Assembly: GCA_944327625.1 (NCBI GenBank)
Contig: CALVHL010000003.1
Location: 56,470-120,469, forward strand
Direction: 5' to 3'
Origin: an uncultured Clostridia bacterium
GTDB lineage: Bacteria > Bacillota > Clostridia > Christensenellales > Borkfalkiaceae
Length of the DNA stretch: 64,000 nt
Below are positions 52,589 to 61,653 of the stretch, one piece after another. The first letter of the stretch is position 1. Every line of letters starts with the position of its first letter. A program made the translations under genes and the position numbers. Below the pieces are notes generated by a model, which searched no databases, had not been told where the DNA came from, and was given only the letters and a program-made list of their open reading frames with translations.

Positions 52589-52627
52589 TTGATAACGGCT
52601 TCAAAAACGCTTTTCAAAATAAAAGTA

Positions 52628-52655
52628 TTGTGTTAAAATACTGTCCGTATAAAAT
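52628..52655 (+). promoter_or_regulatory. Possible promoter of tig
   Basis: TTGTGT (52628-52633), 16 bp, TAAAAT (52650-52655), with the ATG at 52687. The region is AT-rich, so other choices exist. Confidence 0.4.
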
Positions 52656-52686
52656 AATTTTGTATAAAGCAAATCAGGAGAAGACA

Positions 52687-53979
52687 ATGAACTACACTTA
52701 CGCAGCAGCAGAAAAGAGCACCGTAAAGCTTACCATCACTTTCAGCGGAGAAGAATGGAAGGCGGCAATCGACCAGGCTTTCGCAAGGACGAGGGGCAGA
52801 TATTCCGTTCCCGGTTTCAGAAAGGGCAAGGCACCCAAGGCGGTAGTTGAAAATTACTACGGCAAGGGCGTTTTCTTCGACGAGGCGTTCAACGTACTCT
52901 ATTCCGAGCACTATCCCGCAATCATCGAAAAGGAAAAGGCTAATTTCACCGTCGTCGGCGATCCCGAACTTGCGGTTGAAGATATGTGCGAAGACAAGGT
53001 CGTTCTTTCGGCTGTCGTACCCGTCAAGCCTGAAATCAAAATCGGCGCATACAAGGGTTTAGAAATCAAAAAGTTTGAATATAATGTAACCGATGAGGAC
53101 GTCGAGAAGGAAGTCGGCAAGATAGCTTACAGAGAGGCAAAGACCGTAGACGTAACCGACCGTCCCTGCAAGAGCGGCGACACCGTAAATATCGACTTCT
53201 CCGGCTCGGTAGACGGCGAGAAGTTCGCAGGCGGCACGGCAGAGGGCTATGACCTCGAACTCGGCAGCGGCTCGTTCATTCCCGGCTTTGAAGATCAGGT
53301 CGAGGGCATGAAGATAGGCGAGGAAAAGGACATCGTCGTAAAGTTCCCCGAGGACTATCAGGCAGAAAACCTCCGCGGCAAGGATGCAACCTTCGCAATC
53401 AAGCTCAACGCCATCAAGGGCAAGGAGCTTCCCGAACTCACAGACGAATACGTAAAGAAGCACACGGGCAGCGAGACGCTTGCAGACTATAAGGCAAAGG
53501 TAAAGGAACGCCTTGAAAAGCAGGCAGAGGCAAACGGCAGAGACCAGACCGAGAACAGCATACTCGAAGCCATCTCCAAGACTGCGGAAGTCGAATTGCC
53601 CCAGGCAATGATCGAGAGCGAAATCGACGTCATGGTACAGAATTTCTCCAACAGGCTGATGTATCAGGGGCTCAAACTCGAAGACTACATCAAGTACATG
53701 GGACAGACGATGGAGCAGTTCCGCGCACAGTTTGCCGAGCAGGCTAAGGCAAGGGTAATCTCCCAGCTCGTCATCGAAAAGATAATAAAGGACGAAAAGA
53801 TCGTCGCAACCGACGAGGAAGTGGACGAGAAGGTTGCCGCACAGGCAAAGGAAGTAGAAAAGGACGTCGAGGAATACAAAAAGACCATCGATCCCAGACA
53901 GCTCAGCTATATCAGAAACGACATAATAATCACCAAGCTGTTCGACTTCCTCGCTGCAAACAACAATCTCGTAAAGTAA
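52687..53979 (+). CDS. tig: Trigger factor
   Basis: A 430-residue ribosome-associated chaperone and peptidyl-prolyl isomerase. The ribosome-binding N-terminal domain contains the GFRKGKAP signature (near residue 43), followed by an FKBP-type PPIase domain (about 150-235, GDTVNIDFSGSVDGEKF) and a helical C-terminal chaperone domain. The start is the ATG preceded by AGGAGAAG; an earlier in-frame reading from 52630 would precede this site. It heads the cluster tig-clpP-clpX-lon-ysxC, an order conserved in Firmicutes. Confidence 0.95.
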   Translation: MNYTYAAAEKSTVKLTITFSGEEWKAAIDQAFARTRGRYSVPGFRKGKAPKAVVENYYGKGVFFDEAFNVLYSEHYPAIIEKEKANFTVVGDPELAVEDMCEDKVVLSAVVPVKPEIKIGAYKGLEIKKFEYNVTDEDVEKEVGKIAYREAKTVDVTDRPCKSGDTVNIDFSGSVDGEKFAGGTAEGYDLELGSGSFIPGFEDQVEGMKIGEEKDIVVKFPEDYQAENLRGKDATFAIKLNAIKGKELPELTDEYVKKHTGSETLADYKAKVKERLEKQAEANGRDQTENSILEAISKTAEVELPQAMIESEIDVMVQNFSNRLMYQGLKLEDYIKYMGQTMEQFRAQFAEQAKARVISQLVIEKIIKDEKIVATDEEVDEKVAAQAKEVEKDVEEYKKTIDPRQLSYIRNDIIITKLFDFLAANNNLVK

Positions 53980-54063
53980 TCGCAAACCTCGGGGGCGGCT
54001 GAAAATTATTTTGGCCGCCTTCTGAATTATTGACCGCAGATCCTGCGGCAAAGGAGTTCGTAA

Positions 54064-54654
54064 ATGGAAAAGGGCGCACTTATTCCCTATATAGTTGAAC
54101 AGACGTCGCGGGGCGAACGCTCCTACGACATATATTCGAGACTGCTCGAAGACAGAATAATCTTTTTAAGCGGCGAGATTGACGACGCCGTCGCCAATAC
54201 GGTCGTCGCCCAGCTCATCTATCTCGAAGCGAAAGATCCCTCCAAGGACATTTCGCTTTACATCAACAGCCCCGGCGGTTCGGTTTCGGCAGGGCTTGCA
54301 ATCTACGATACGATGAACTATATCAAGTGCGACGTGTCGACGATATGTATAGGCATGGCGGCAAGCATGGGCGCGTTCCTGCTTTCGAGCGGCGCAAGGG
54401 GCAAGAGGTACGCTCTCCCCAACAGCGAGATAATGATTCATCAGCCTCTCGGCGGCGCGCAGGGACAGGCGAGCGACATAAAGATCGCGGCAGAGCATAT
54501 TCTGAGGACGCGCGAAAAGCTCAATAACATTCTCTCGCAGAATACGGGCAAGTCGCTCACCCAGATAGAGATAGACACCGACAGGGATAACTATCTCACC
54601 GCACAGCAGGCGCTTGAATACGGCCTCATAGATAAAGTATTCGTAAAGAGATAA
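54064..54654 (+). CDS. clpP: ATP-dependent Clp protease proteolytic subunit
   Basis: A 196-residue serine protease with the catalytic triad in order: S101 ([11 protein letters not shown]), H126 (MIHQPLGG) and Asp near residue 175. The tetradecamer degrades substrates unfolded by ClpX, including alanine-tailed chains from the RqcH pathway. AAAGGAG precedes the ATG. A weak hairpin with GGCGGC/GCCGCC lies in the 84-bp gap after tig. Confidence 0.96.
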   Translation: MEKGALIPYIVEQTSRGERSYDIYSRLLEDRIIFLSGEIDDAVANTVVAQLIYLEAKDPSKDISLYINSPGGSVSAGLAIYDTMNYIKCDVSTICIGMAASMGAFLLSSGARGKRYALPNSEIMIHQPLGGAQGQASDIKIAAEHILRTREKLNNILSQNTGKSLTQIEIDTDRDNYLTAQQALEYGLIDKVFVKR

Positions 54655-54722
54655 TTGTCTGAAAATCAGGCAATAATAGATACTGCGACCGCACTTTTAC
54701 GCGGTCAAGGTAGGGAGTTTCA
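54655..54722 (+). other. clpP-clpX spacer with a small hairpin
   Basis: GACCGC / GCGGTC (near 54687-54706) forms a short hairpin before the clpX ribosome-binding site. There is no T-run; it may modulate expression. Confidence 0.35.
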
Positions 54723-55955
54723 ATGAAAGATAACCATAGATACTGTTCGTTCTGCGGCAAGCCCGAAGACCTCGTCAAAAAGCTCATTGCCGGACAGAAC
54801 GGCGCATATATCTGCGACGAGTGCGTGGAAATCTGCGGCGATATGTTAAAGGATTCCGAGACGGAAGAAAGCGTTGCGCCCGTGCCCCTCAAAAAGCCCG
54901 CCGAAATCAAGGCGGAGCTCGACAGGTACATCGTCGGTCAGGACGAGGCGAAAAGGGTGCTGTCGGTTGCCGTCTACAACCACTATAAGCGCATAAACCA
55001 CCTCGGCAAGGACGAGGGCGATCTCGGCGACGTCGAGATTGAAAAGAGCAACATTCTGCTCCTCGGTCCGACGGGCTGCGGCAAGACGCTGCTTGCTCGT
55101 ACGCTGGCAAAAATACTCAACGTGCCGTTCGCAACGACCGACGCGACGACGCTCACCGAAGCGGGCTACGTCGGCGAAGACGTGGAAAATATCCTCTTAA
55201 AGCTCATACAGAACGCCGACTATAACGTCGAGCGCGCGCAGAGAGGTATAATTTACATCGACGAAATAGATAAAATAGCAAGAAAGGGCGAAAATGTATC
55301 GATCACGCGCGACGTTTCGGGCGAGGGCGTACAGCAGGCTCTTTTGAAGATAATAGAGAGCACTGTCGCCAACGTACCCCCGCAGGGCGGCAGAAAGCAT
55401 CCCCAGCAGGAATGTCTGAGAATAGACACGACGAATATACTCTTTATCTGCGGCGGCGCGTTCGTCGGGCTCGACAAGATAGTCCAGGCGAGAAAGGACA
55501 CCTCCTCGCTCGGCTTCGGCGGCGACGTCAAGACCGAGGATAATGACGTATATAAGTCGCTCGAAGAGGTCAAGCCGCAGGATCTCACCAAATTCGGTTT
55601 AATTCCCGAATTCGTCGGCAGAGTACCCATCGTCGTCGCGCTTCATCCGCTCGACGAAACGGCGCTCGTCAACATTCTCACCCAGCCTCAGAACGCCATA
55701 ATCAAGCAGTACCAGAAGCTTATCGCCATGGACGGCGTCAAACTGACCGTCGAAGACGAGGCGGTAAGGGAGATAGCCCGCACGGCAATCAAGCTCAAAA
55801 CGGGCGCGAGAGGTCTGAGGACGATAATCGAAGGTTTCATGACCTCGGTAATGTACAGGATACCTTCGGAGGCGAACGTCGAAGAAGTCGTCGTCACCAA
55901 GGACTGCATAACCGACAGGGCAGAACCTGTAATAATTTACAAAAAAAGCGCGTAA
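54723..55955 (+). CDS. clpX: ATP-dependent Clp protease ATP-binding subunit ClpX
   Basis: A 410-residue AAA+ unfoldase. The N-terminal zinc-binding domain has CSFCGKPED and ICDEC, Walker A is GPTGCGKT (115-122), Walker [12 protein letters not shown], and the pore and ClpP-binding loops follow (the IGF-type loop reads GLI here, as in [10 protein letters not shown]). It unfolds substrates and feeds ClpP. Standard length. Confidence 0.96.
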   Translation: MKDNHRYCSFCGKPEDLVKKLIAGQNGAYICDECVEICGDMLKDSETEESVAPVPLKKPAEIKAELDRYIVGQDEAKRVLSVAVYNHYKRINHLGKDEGDLGDVEIEKSNILLLGPTGCGKTLLARTLAKILNVPFATTDATTLTEAGYVGEDVENILLKLIQNADYNVERAQRGIIYIDEIDKIARKGENVSITRDVSGEGVQQALLKIIESTVANVPPQGGRKHPQQECLRIDTTNILFICGGAFVGLDKIVQARKDTSSLGFGGDVKTEDNDVYKSLEEVKPQDLTKFGLIPEFVGRVPIVVALHPLDETALVNILTQPQNAIIKQYQKLIAMDGVKLTVEDEAVREIARTAIKLKTGARGLRTIIEGFMTSVMYRIPSEANVEEVVVTKDCITDRAEPVIIYKKSA

Positions 55956-55969
55956 ATAGCTGCATTTCA

Positions 55970-55997
55970 GGGGGAGCGGTAATCGCTTCCCCTTTTT
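55970..55997 (+). terminator. Terminator between clpX and lon
   Basis: GGGGGAGCG (55970-55978) pairs with CGCTTCCCC (55984-55992, one G-T pair), then TTTTT. It may be partly read through; lon has its own good ribosome-binding site. Confidence 0.72.
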
Positions 55998-56030
55998 CGT
56001 GGTAAAACTCCGCACTATAAGGAGGAAACA

Positions 56031-58352
56031 ATGTCAGAAGAAAATAAATTTCTGCCGGTAGTGCCCCTCAAAGGCATGGTCATCTACCCGTACATCACGG
56101 CGACGATAGACGTCGGCAGGCTGGGCTCGCTCAATGCCGTCAAACAGTCGCTCGACAGGGGCAAGCTGTTCGTCGCCGTCGCCCAGCGCGACGAGAACGT
56201 CGAGGAGGTCTCCGAGGGCGACATATATTCCTACGGCACGGTCGTATCCGTCCAGCGCATAGCCAACCTGCCGTCCAACCGCATCCGCGTGACGTGCAAG
56301 GGGCTTTACAGCGTCAGAATAGCCGCAACCTTCAACCAGGAAGGCTGTATGTTCGCCATTGCCGAACCCTCCCCCGCGATCGGCGGCGAGGACGAGCTGG
56401 AGGAGGCGTATTTCCGCACTTCGCGCTATGCGATTTCGCAGATTTTAACGTCGTCGCCGACGCGCTCGGCAAGCGACGAGCTCGCCTCGCTCATAAACCG
56501 CACCGAGAACAAGGAGGAGTTCATCTATTGCGCGGCGGAAGCCGTAAAAATGCCCGTCGAAAAGAAGCAGTCCCTGCTCGAAGTACAGAAACTCGTAGAT
56601 AAGTTCAGCATACTCTACAATAAAATGCTCTCCGAGGAAATCGAGATAATAAAGCTCGAACGCAAGATAAACGCGTCGGTCAAACAGAGCATTGAAAAGG
56701 GGCAAAAGGACTTCTATTTAAGGGAACAGCTCAAAGCCATTCACGGCGAACTCGGCGACGACGAGAACGAGAAAATCGAGCTCGAAGAACGCATAAAGGC
56801 AAAGGGAATGCCCAAAGAGATAGAGGAAAAGGCGCTGAAAGAACTTTCCAAGATGTCGAGAATGCAGACCTCGTCGCCCGACTATAATGTGCTTCGCGGC
56901 TATATCGACTGGCTGCTCGACCTCGAATGGAGCAAGCGCACGGAGGACACCGAAAAGCTTTCGGACGCGGTGCGCATACTCGACGAGGATCACTACGGGC
57001 TCGAAAAGGTCAAGGAGCGCATAACCGAATATCTCGCCGTGCTCAAACTCACGGACGGAATGAACGCGCCCATACTCTGCCTTGTCGGACCTCCGGGCGT
57101 CGGCAAGACGTCGATAGCAACGTCGGTTGCGCGCGCGCTCGGCAGAAACTTCGTCAGAATGAGCCTCGGCGGCGTCAGGGACGAGGCGGAAATAAGAGGA
57201 CACAGAAAGACCTACGTCGGCGCAATGCCGGGGCGGATAATCGCCGCGCTCAAAAACGCCGGCTGCGTCAACCCCGTGTTCCTGCTCGACGAGATAGACA
57301 AGCTCTCCTCGGACGCCGTTCACGGCGATCCCGCAAGCGCGCTTTTAGAAGTACTCGATCCCGCGCAGAACTCGACCTTCCGCGACAGGTATCTCGAAGT
57401 GCCTTACGATCTCTCCAAGGTGCTCTTTATAACGACCGCCAACGACGCGTCGACAATACCCGCGCCCCTTCTCGACAGAATGGAGATGATAGAGCTGTCT
57501 GGCTACACGGGCGAGGAAAAGAGGGAGATAGCAAAGCGCTATCTCGTGCCCAAAAAAGTTAAGGCAAACGGACTTGCCGAGGGAGAAATAACCTTCTCGG
57601 ACGACGGAATAGACGCAATCTGCTCGGGCTACACGCGCGAGGCGGGCGTGAGAAATCTCGAAAGAAAGATTGACGCGGTCTGCCGCAAGGTCGCCGTCAG
57701 CAAGGCGGGCGGCAAAAAGGTCAAAGCGCGCATAACGGCCAAGAACATAGAAAAATATCTCGGCGCGCCGCGCTACGAAAAGGGCGACGAGCTGCCCGAA
57801 AACAACATGATAGGTGCGGCTACGGGGCTGGCGTGGACGGCTGTCGGCGGCACTACGCTGACTATCGAGGTCTCCGCAATGCACGGCAAGGGCGAAATCC
57901 TGCTTACGGGCAAGCTCGGCGACGTGATGAAGGAGAGCGCCCGCGCGGCGATAAGCTATATCCGCTCGCACGCCGACGACTACGGCCTGAGCGACGAGAG
58001 CTTTGAAAATACCGATATTCACGTCCACGTGCCCGAGGGCGCAACGCCTAAGGACGGGCCGAGCGCGGGCATAACCATGGCTACGGCTATACTCTCGGCG
58101 TTCACTCAGAAGGAGGTCAGGCGCGACGTGGCTATGACGGGCGAAATTACGCTCCGCGGCAGGGTATTGCCCATCGGCGGGCTCAAAGAGAAATCGCTCG
58201 CGGCATACCGCATAGGCGTAAAGGACGTTATCATTCCCAAGGACAATATAAAGGACCTCGAAGAAGTGCCCAAGGTCGTCAGGGACGGCGTTCATTTCAT
58301 ACCCGTCAACACGGTCGATGAAGTGTTCAGAAACGCGATAATCGGCATATAG
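56031..58352 (+). CDS. lon: ATP-dependent protease Lon
   Basis: A 773-residue LonA protease: N-terminal substrate-binding domain (about 8-200), coiled coil, AAA+ module with Walker A GPPGVGKT (353-360) and Walker B VFLLDEIDKL, then the Ser-Lys protease domain with S678 (PKDGPSAG) and K721 (LKEKSLAA). It removes misfolded and regulatory proteins in the cytoplasm. It is followed 22 bp later by ysxC, the same pairing as lonA-ysxC in B. subtilis. AAGGAGG precedes the ATG. Confidence 0.96.
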   Translation: MSEENKFLPVVPLKGMVIYPYITATIDVGRLGSLNAVKQSLDRGKLFVAVAQRDENVEEVSEGDIYSYGTVVSVQRIANLPSNRIRVTCKGLYSVRIAATFNQEGCMFAIAEPSPAIGGEDELEEAYFRTSRYAISQILTSSPTRSASDELASLINRTENKEEFIYCAAEAVKMPVEKKQSLLEVQKLVDKFSILYNKMLSEEIEIIKLERKINASVKQSIEKGQKDFYLREQLKAIHGELGDDENEKIELEERIKAKGMPKEIEEKALKELSKMSRMQTSSPDYNVLRGYIDWLLDLEWSKRTEDTEKLSDAVRILDEDHYGLEKVKERITEYLAVLKLTDGMNAPILCLVGPPGVGKTSIATSVARALGRNFVRMSLGGVRDEAEIRGHRKTYVGAMPGRIIAALKNAGCVNPVFLLDEIDKLSSDAVHGDPASALLEVLDPAQNSTFRDRYLEVPYDLSKVLFITTANDASTIPAPLLDRMEMIELSGYTGEEKREIAKRYLVPKKVKANGLAEGEITFSDDGIDAICSGYTREAGVRNLERKIDAVCRKVAVSKAGGKKVKARITAKNIEKYLGAPRYEKGDELPENNMIGAATGLAWTAVGGTTLTIEVSAMHGKGEILLTGKLGDVMKESARAAISYIRSHADDYGLSDESFENTDIHVHVPEGATPKDGPSAGITMATAILSAFTQKEVRRDVAMTGEITLRGRVLPIGGLKEKSLAAYRIGVKDVIIPKDNIKDLEEVPKVVRDGVHFIPVNTVDEVFRNAIIGI

Positions 58353-58374
58353 TGCGGGGGCAATAATACTTATC

Positions 58375-58959
58375 ATGGTTAAAATCACCAACGCAAAATT
58401 CATCACGAGCGCCGCGTCCAAATCGCAGTTCATAACCTCGGAAAAGCCGATAATCGCCGTCAGCGGCAAGTCCAACGTCGGCAAGAGCTCGTTCATTAAC
58501 GCCCTCGCGGGGCAGAAAAAGCTCGCCAGAGTATCGCAGGATCCGGGCAGAACGCGCCTTATAAACTATTTCGACTTCGGCAGCTTCATACTAGCCGACC
58601 TCCCCGGCTACGGCTATGCCAAGGTCAGCAAGGCGGAAAAGGCGAAGTGGGCGCAGCTTCTGGACGATTTCTTCAACGAGGGCGGGGTAAAGCACGTCAT
58701 ATCGCTGTGCGACGTCCGCCACGAACCGACCGAAGACGACCGCCTCATGGTAAATTTCCTCTATGCGCGGCTCATTCCCTTCAACATAGTCGCCACCAAG
58801 GCGGACAAGCTCTCCCGCGCTCAGCAGGATAAGGCGCTCACGGTCATTGCCGCCGCTTTCAAGTGCGGCAGAGGGGATATAATAGTAACCTCGTCGCAGA
58901 CGGGGCAGGGGCTCGATAAGGTGTTGGAGGAGCTAGAAAAGGTCATCCAACCCGAATGA
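58375..58959 (+). CDS. ysxC: Ribosome biogenesis GTP-binding protein YsxC/EngB
   Basis: A 194-residue TrmE-Era-EngA-type GTPase. G1 is GKSNVGKSSF (near residue 34), G3 DLPGYGYAKV, G4 TKADKLSR and G5 TSSQTGQG. It assists assembly of the 50S subunit. Last gene of the protease cluster. Confidence 0.95.
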   Translation: MVKITNAKFITSAASKSQFITSEKPIIAVSGKSNVGKSSFINALAGQKKLARVSQDPGRTRLINYFDFGSFILADLPGYGYAKVSKAEKAKWAQLLDDFFNEGGVKHVISLCDVRHEPTEDDRLMVNFLYARLIPFNIVATKADKLSRAQQDKALTVIAAAFKCGRGDIIVTSSQTGQGLDKVLEELEKVIQPE

Positions 58960-59104
58960 TATTCCCGCATATCTCGTGCCTGTCGTCCTGCCGTTTTGCG
59001 GGGCGCGGCGGCGCTTAAAATTCAGTTCGTCCGCACATAAGTGCGGGGCAATGCAATTTTATTCAGCTTTTTCGCATCGTTTTACGGCACAATTCAAAAA
59101 AAAT

Positions 59105-59143
59105 AAGAGGCTTCGGTTAAACTGAAGCCTCTTGCAGTTTTTT
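59105..59143 (+). terminator. Terminator between ysxC and the zinc-ribbon gene
   Basis: Perfect stem AAGAGGCTTC (59105-59114) / GAAGCCTCTT (59124-59133), followed by GCAGTTTTTT. It may also serve the convergent minus-strand gene. Confidence 0.85.
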
Positions 59144-59152
59144 CAATTATTA

Positions 59153-59488
59153 TCAGTCGTTATGGCAGAGCATAAGTATGCCGCCGATCAGGCTTACGAA
59201 AAGCAGAGAGCAGATCTTGAAGCCAACGCCGATGGGCTCGCCGTTGTTGAGCTTCCTGAACGTCACTACCGTCATAGGTATAGCCCAAATCAGGGGAATG
59301 ATCGACCATGCAACGCTCAGACAGCCGAGTACCATGAATACCTTTATGGCAGTAGCAAGACCGCCGCCGCTCTTTTTAACTGCTGCCGCAGCGGGCTGAA
59401 CGGTTTCAGCTTCGCATACGTTTCCGCAGTTGGGGCATACGGATACGCCGTCTTCAAGCTCTTTTCCACACTTAGTGCAAAAATGCAT
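59153..59488 (-). CDS. Zinc-ribbon membrane protein
   Basis: A 111-residue protein. The N-terminal zinc ribbon uses C4, C7, C18 and C21 (CTKCG, CPNCG), followed by an Ala-rich linker and two to three hydrophobic segments (about 44-70 and 86-107). Such small zinc_ribbon_2 proteins are common and of unknown function. Own promoter at 59524-59552. Confidence 0.72.
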   Translation of the reverse strand: MHFCTKCGKELEDGVSVCPNCGNVCEAETVQPAAAAVKKSGGGLATAIKVFMVLGCLSVAWSIIPLIWAIPMTVVTFRKLNNGEPIGVGFKICSLLFVSLIGGILMLCHND

Positions 59489-59805
59489 AATTATTTACCT
59501 CTCTTTTATTTTTACTTACATAATATGTTACTACACAACATTTCTTTTGTCAATGAAATAATATATTAAATGACAAAAATTTTACAATTATTCCTATTCT
59601 CCGACAAAAACATTAATGCTTATTATCTCAGACATATTCGCCGTCCTGCCGATGTTCTTGCCTGTCGCCCGAAAGAGCTGACGGTTTGAATTATTGTAGT
59701 ACGGACAGAATCATTGCCGTGAATGCGGCAACGGCTATAATTATGCAGCCCGCAGAGATCGTTGCGGCGGTTTTTTTGGGGCGGCAGTTGAGCTTATTTT
59801 TTACG
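59489..59805. other. Intergenic region with a possible +1-frame extension of the SPFH gene
   Basis: The AT-rich part up to about 59600 holds the promoter of the zinc-ribbon gene. Just after the SPFH stop codon, minus-strand bases 59805-59691 in the +1 frame encode about 38 residues. They include one membrane helix (ISAGCIIIAVAAFTAMILSV) and end at a stop, with no start codon of their own. Confidence 0.4.
59524..59552 (-). promoter_or_regulatory. Promoter of the zinc-ribbon membrane protein gene
   Basis: Minus strand: TTGACA (59552-59547), 17 bp, TAACAT (59529-59524). Confidence 0.65.
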
Positions 59806-60807
59806 TTAAATCTTCTTGCCGCACTCGGGGCAGAATTTGGAGGAGGGGGCAAGCTCCGCGCCGCACTCGGGGCATACGCGCTTGACGTAAGCGCCGCACT
59901 CGGGGCAGAATTTGGCGTTTGCAGGCAATACCGCGCCACAGGCGGCGCACTTGTTTCCGTCTTTGCCGGTGAGCGAGTTGCCAATTTCCTTTCCGATGTC
60001 CGCGCCAAGACCAAGCCCGATTCCCGCGCCGATAACCGAGCCCGCCATTCCGGGGTTTTTCGCCGCTTCGACCATTGCGTCAGCCCGCGCAATGCGTGTG
60101 TATATGTCTGCGTTGTCGCGCAGAAGCCCAAGCCGCGCATTCTCGTCTATCGCCTTTTCGACTTCGGGCGGAAGCGAAACGCTCTCGATATTGAAGGAGG
60201 ATAACTCTAACCCGAACGCCTTGAACCTCGGCGAAAGATTGTTGAGGACGGAGGAGGACAGCTCTATAAGGTTTGCCGAAAGGTCGGCAATGCCGATCCC
60301 GCCCGAGCCTATCGCGTCGGATATGCCCATGACGAGTACGGAGCGGAGATAGTCCTCGACGTCGGCTGTTGTAAACGAGTGCCGCGTTCCCGAAAGTTCT
60401 TTAAGCAGTTTTTCCGCGTCGTTCACCCTGAAAGAATAAGTGCCGTAGCCGCGCACGCGCACCGCGCCGAGTTTGGCGTCGTTTATTATAACGGGCGTAG
60501 CCGTACCCCACTTGTGTTTTAAAAATTGCTTTGTGGATACGAAGTATATGTCCGATTTGAAGGGCGATTCAAACGCGTAAGCCCAGTGAACGAGGGCGGT
60601 TAGAATGGGCAGAGTTTCGGTATTCAGCGTGTACATACCCGGCTTGAATATATCGGCGAGGTTGCCCTTGTCGCAGAATATGCAGACCTGCCCTTCGCGG
60701 ACGGTCAGCTTAGTGCCCCACTTGACAACGCCCTTGCGGGTGTCGTACTTATGCAGTATTTCGTTGGGAGATTCTTCGCTCCATTCGATAATATCTAATA
60801 ATGACAT
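59806..60807 (-). CDS. SPFH-domain protein with C-terminal zinc ribbons (YdjI-like)
   Basis: A 333-residue protein. An SPFH/band-7 domain (about 25-225; AVRVRGYGTYSFRVNDAEKL) is followed by a Gly-rich segment (GSVIGAGIGLGLGADIG) and two tandem zinc ribbons (CAACG..CPECG and CPECG..CPECG). This matches proteins annotated as SPFH/virion-core-like, of which YdjI in the B. subtilis pspA-ydjGHI membrane-stress operon is a member. The start is MSLLDIIEWSEE, with GCGGAGGA upstream; a longer in-frame reading runs through the promoter. A role at the membrane during envelope stress is inferred. No pspA is seen here. Confidence 0.8.
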   Translation of the reverse strand: MSLLDIIEWSEESPNEILHKYDTRKGVVKWGTKLTVREGQVCIFCDKGNLADIFKPGMYTLNTETLPILTALVHWAYAFESPFKSDIYFVSTKQFLKHKWGTATPVIINDAKLGAVRVRGYGTYSFRVNDAEKLLKELSGTRHSFTTADVEDYLRSVLVMGISDAIGSGGIGIADLSANLIELSSSVLNNLSPRFKAFGLELSSFNIESVSLPPEVEKAIDENARLGLLRDNADIYTRIARADAMVEAAKNPGMAGSVIGAGIGLGLGADIGKEIGNSLTGKDGNKCAACGAVLPANAKFCPECGAYVKRVCPECGAELAPSSKFCPECGKKI

Positions 60808-60847
60808 ACAATCCTCCGCGCCCGTTCGGGCGTTTAAATACATTTTT

Positions 60848-60876
60848 ATTATAACACAAGGGGGTAGGGCTGTCAA
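60848..60876 (-). promoter_or_regulatory. Consensus promoter of the SPFH gene
   Basis: Minus strand: TTGACA (60876-60871), 17 bp, TATAAT (60853-60848). Back to back with the plus-strand promoter at 60891-60919; only 14 bp separate the two -35 boxes. Confidence 0.85.
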
Positions 60877-60890
60877 TACTCGCCCGTATA

Positions 60891-60919
60891 TTGACAAAAG
60901 CCGCCGAAGGTTATATAAT
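60891..60919 (+). promoter_or_regulatory. Consensus promoter of the winged-helix/zinc-ribbon gene, placed for a leaderless mRNA
   Basis: TTGACA (60891-60896), 17 bp, TATAAT (60914-60919). The ATG at 60926 is 6 bp beyond the -10 box, at the expected transcription start. Confidence 0.8.
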
Positions 60920-60925
60920 GGAGCT

Positions 60926-61420
60926 ATGAAAGAGGTCAGAAGGTATATAACTACCCTGTTGATAGTTGCAATATTGCTCACCGTCATGTTCGTCTCGGGC
61001 GTCCCGATGATAGTCCTCGGCGCACAGCATAAAATTTATGCCGTAATGGGCGTCGGCATTGCGTTCACGGCGATCGGCTTTTACGGAATGCCCGTCGGCT
61101 GGGTGTTTTTCGGCAGCAACGTCTCGTTGAAGCGGGTTGTGTTTGCCATAGTCGAAGAAAATCTCTTTACCGTGCAGGAGATTTCGTCCCAGCTCTCGAT
61201 GAGCGAAGATACCGTCAGGGCATTTCTCGACAAAGCGTTCAACAAGGGCTTTTTAAAGGGGTATAAGCGCACGGGCGATATTATAACCGTCAACGACAAC
61301 GTGCCCGACGCCAGAAGGGAGAAGGTGGCGGAATGTCCTAATTGCGGCGCAAAGTTCACCTATACGTCCGCGTCCGCCCGCTGCCCGTACTGCAACTCCC
61401 CCGTGGTCAGCGACAAATAA
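60926..61420 (+). CDS. Membrane protein with winged-helix-like domain and C-terminal zinc ribbon
   Basis: A 164-residue protein with two membrane helices (about 8-31 and 39-62), a winged-helix-like region (about 72-125; VQEISSQLSMSEDTVRAFLD) and a zinc ribbon (C137, C140, C153, C156; ECPNCGAKF, CPYCNS). It could be a membrane-tethered regulator. It is divergent from the SPFH gene with face-to-face promoters, which suggests joint control. I recognise no exact family. The start is set by the promoter geometry and the membrane helix; longer upstream readings cross the promoter. Confidence 0.7.
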   Translation: MKEVRRYITTLLIVAILLTVMFVSGVPMIVLGAQHKIYAVMGVGIAFTAIGFYGMPVGWVFFGSNVSLKRVVFAIVEENLFTVQEISSQLSMSEDTVRAFLDKAFNKGFLKGYKRTGDIITVNDNVPDARREKVAECPNCGAKFTYTSASARCPYCNSPVVSDK

Positions 61421-61501
61421 TTTATTGCGAAAAATAAAGGCACATAAAAGATATTCAAAAGAAAAATAAAAAAGATATACATATACAAAAGATAATATAA
61501 C

Positions 61502-61529
61502 GCCGAGGCGAAAACCATTTCGCCTCGGC
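61502..61529. repeat. Perfect hairpin, copy 1
   Basis: GCCGAGGCGAAA / TTTCGCCTCGGC, 12-bp stem with loop ACCA. Likely a bidirectional terminator between convergent genes. A second copy at 62593-62620 has the same loop and a compensated base-pair change. The rest of 61421-61653 is AT-rich with no gene seen. Confidence 0.8.
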
Positions 61530-61653
61530 ATTGAATTTTTAAAATGTAAAACTTTAAAAGAATAAATATTGCGATATTCATAACGAGCAAACAAAAACTG
61601 ATTTGTGCGGACTTACGCTTTTCAAAAACGCAGGCAATTTATTAGTGTTTGCG

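Noticed and set aside
53980..54063. CIRCE or CtsR heat-shock operator before clpP
   Set aside because: No TTAGCACTC-N9-GAGTGCTAA or tandem GGTCAAA heptads are present; only a weak hairpin is seen.
59686..60204. Plus-strand open frame overlapping the SPFH gene
   Set aside because: The SPFH protein on the other strand has clear domains and Cys motifs; the plus-strand frame repeats ALGAEFG only because it is antisense to CPECG repeats.
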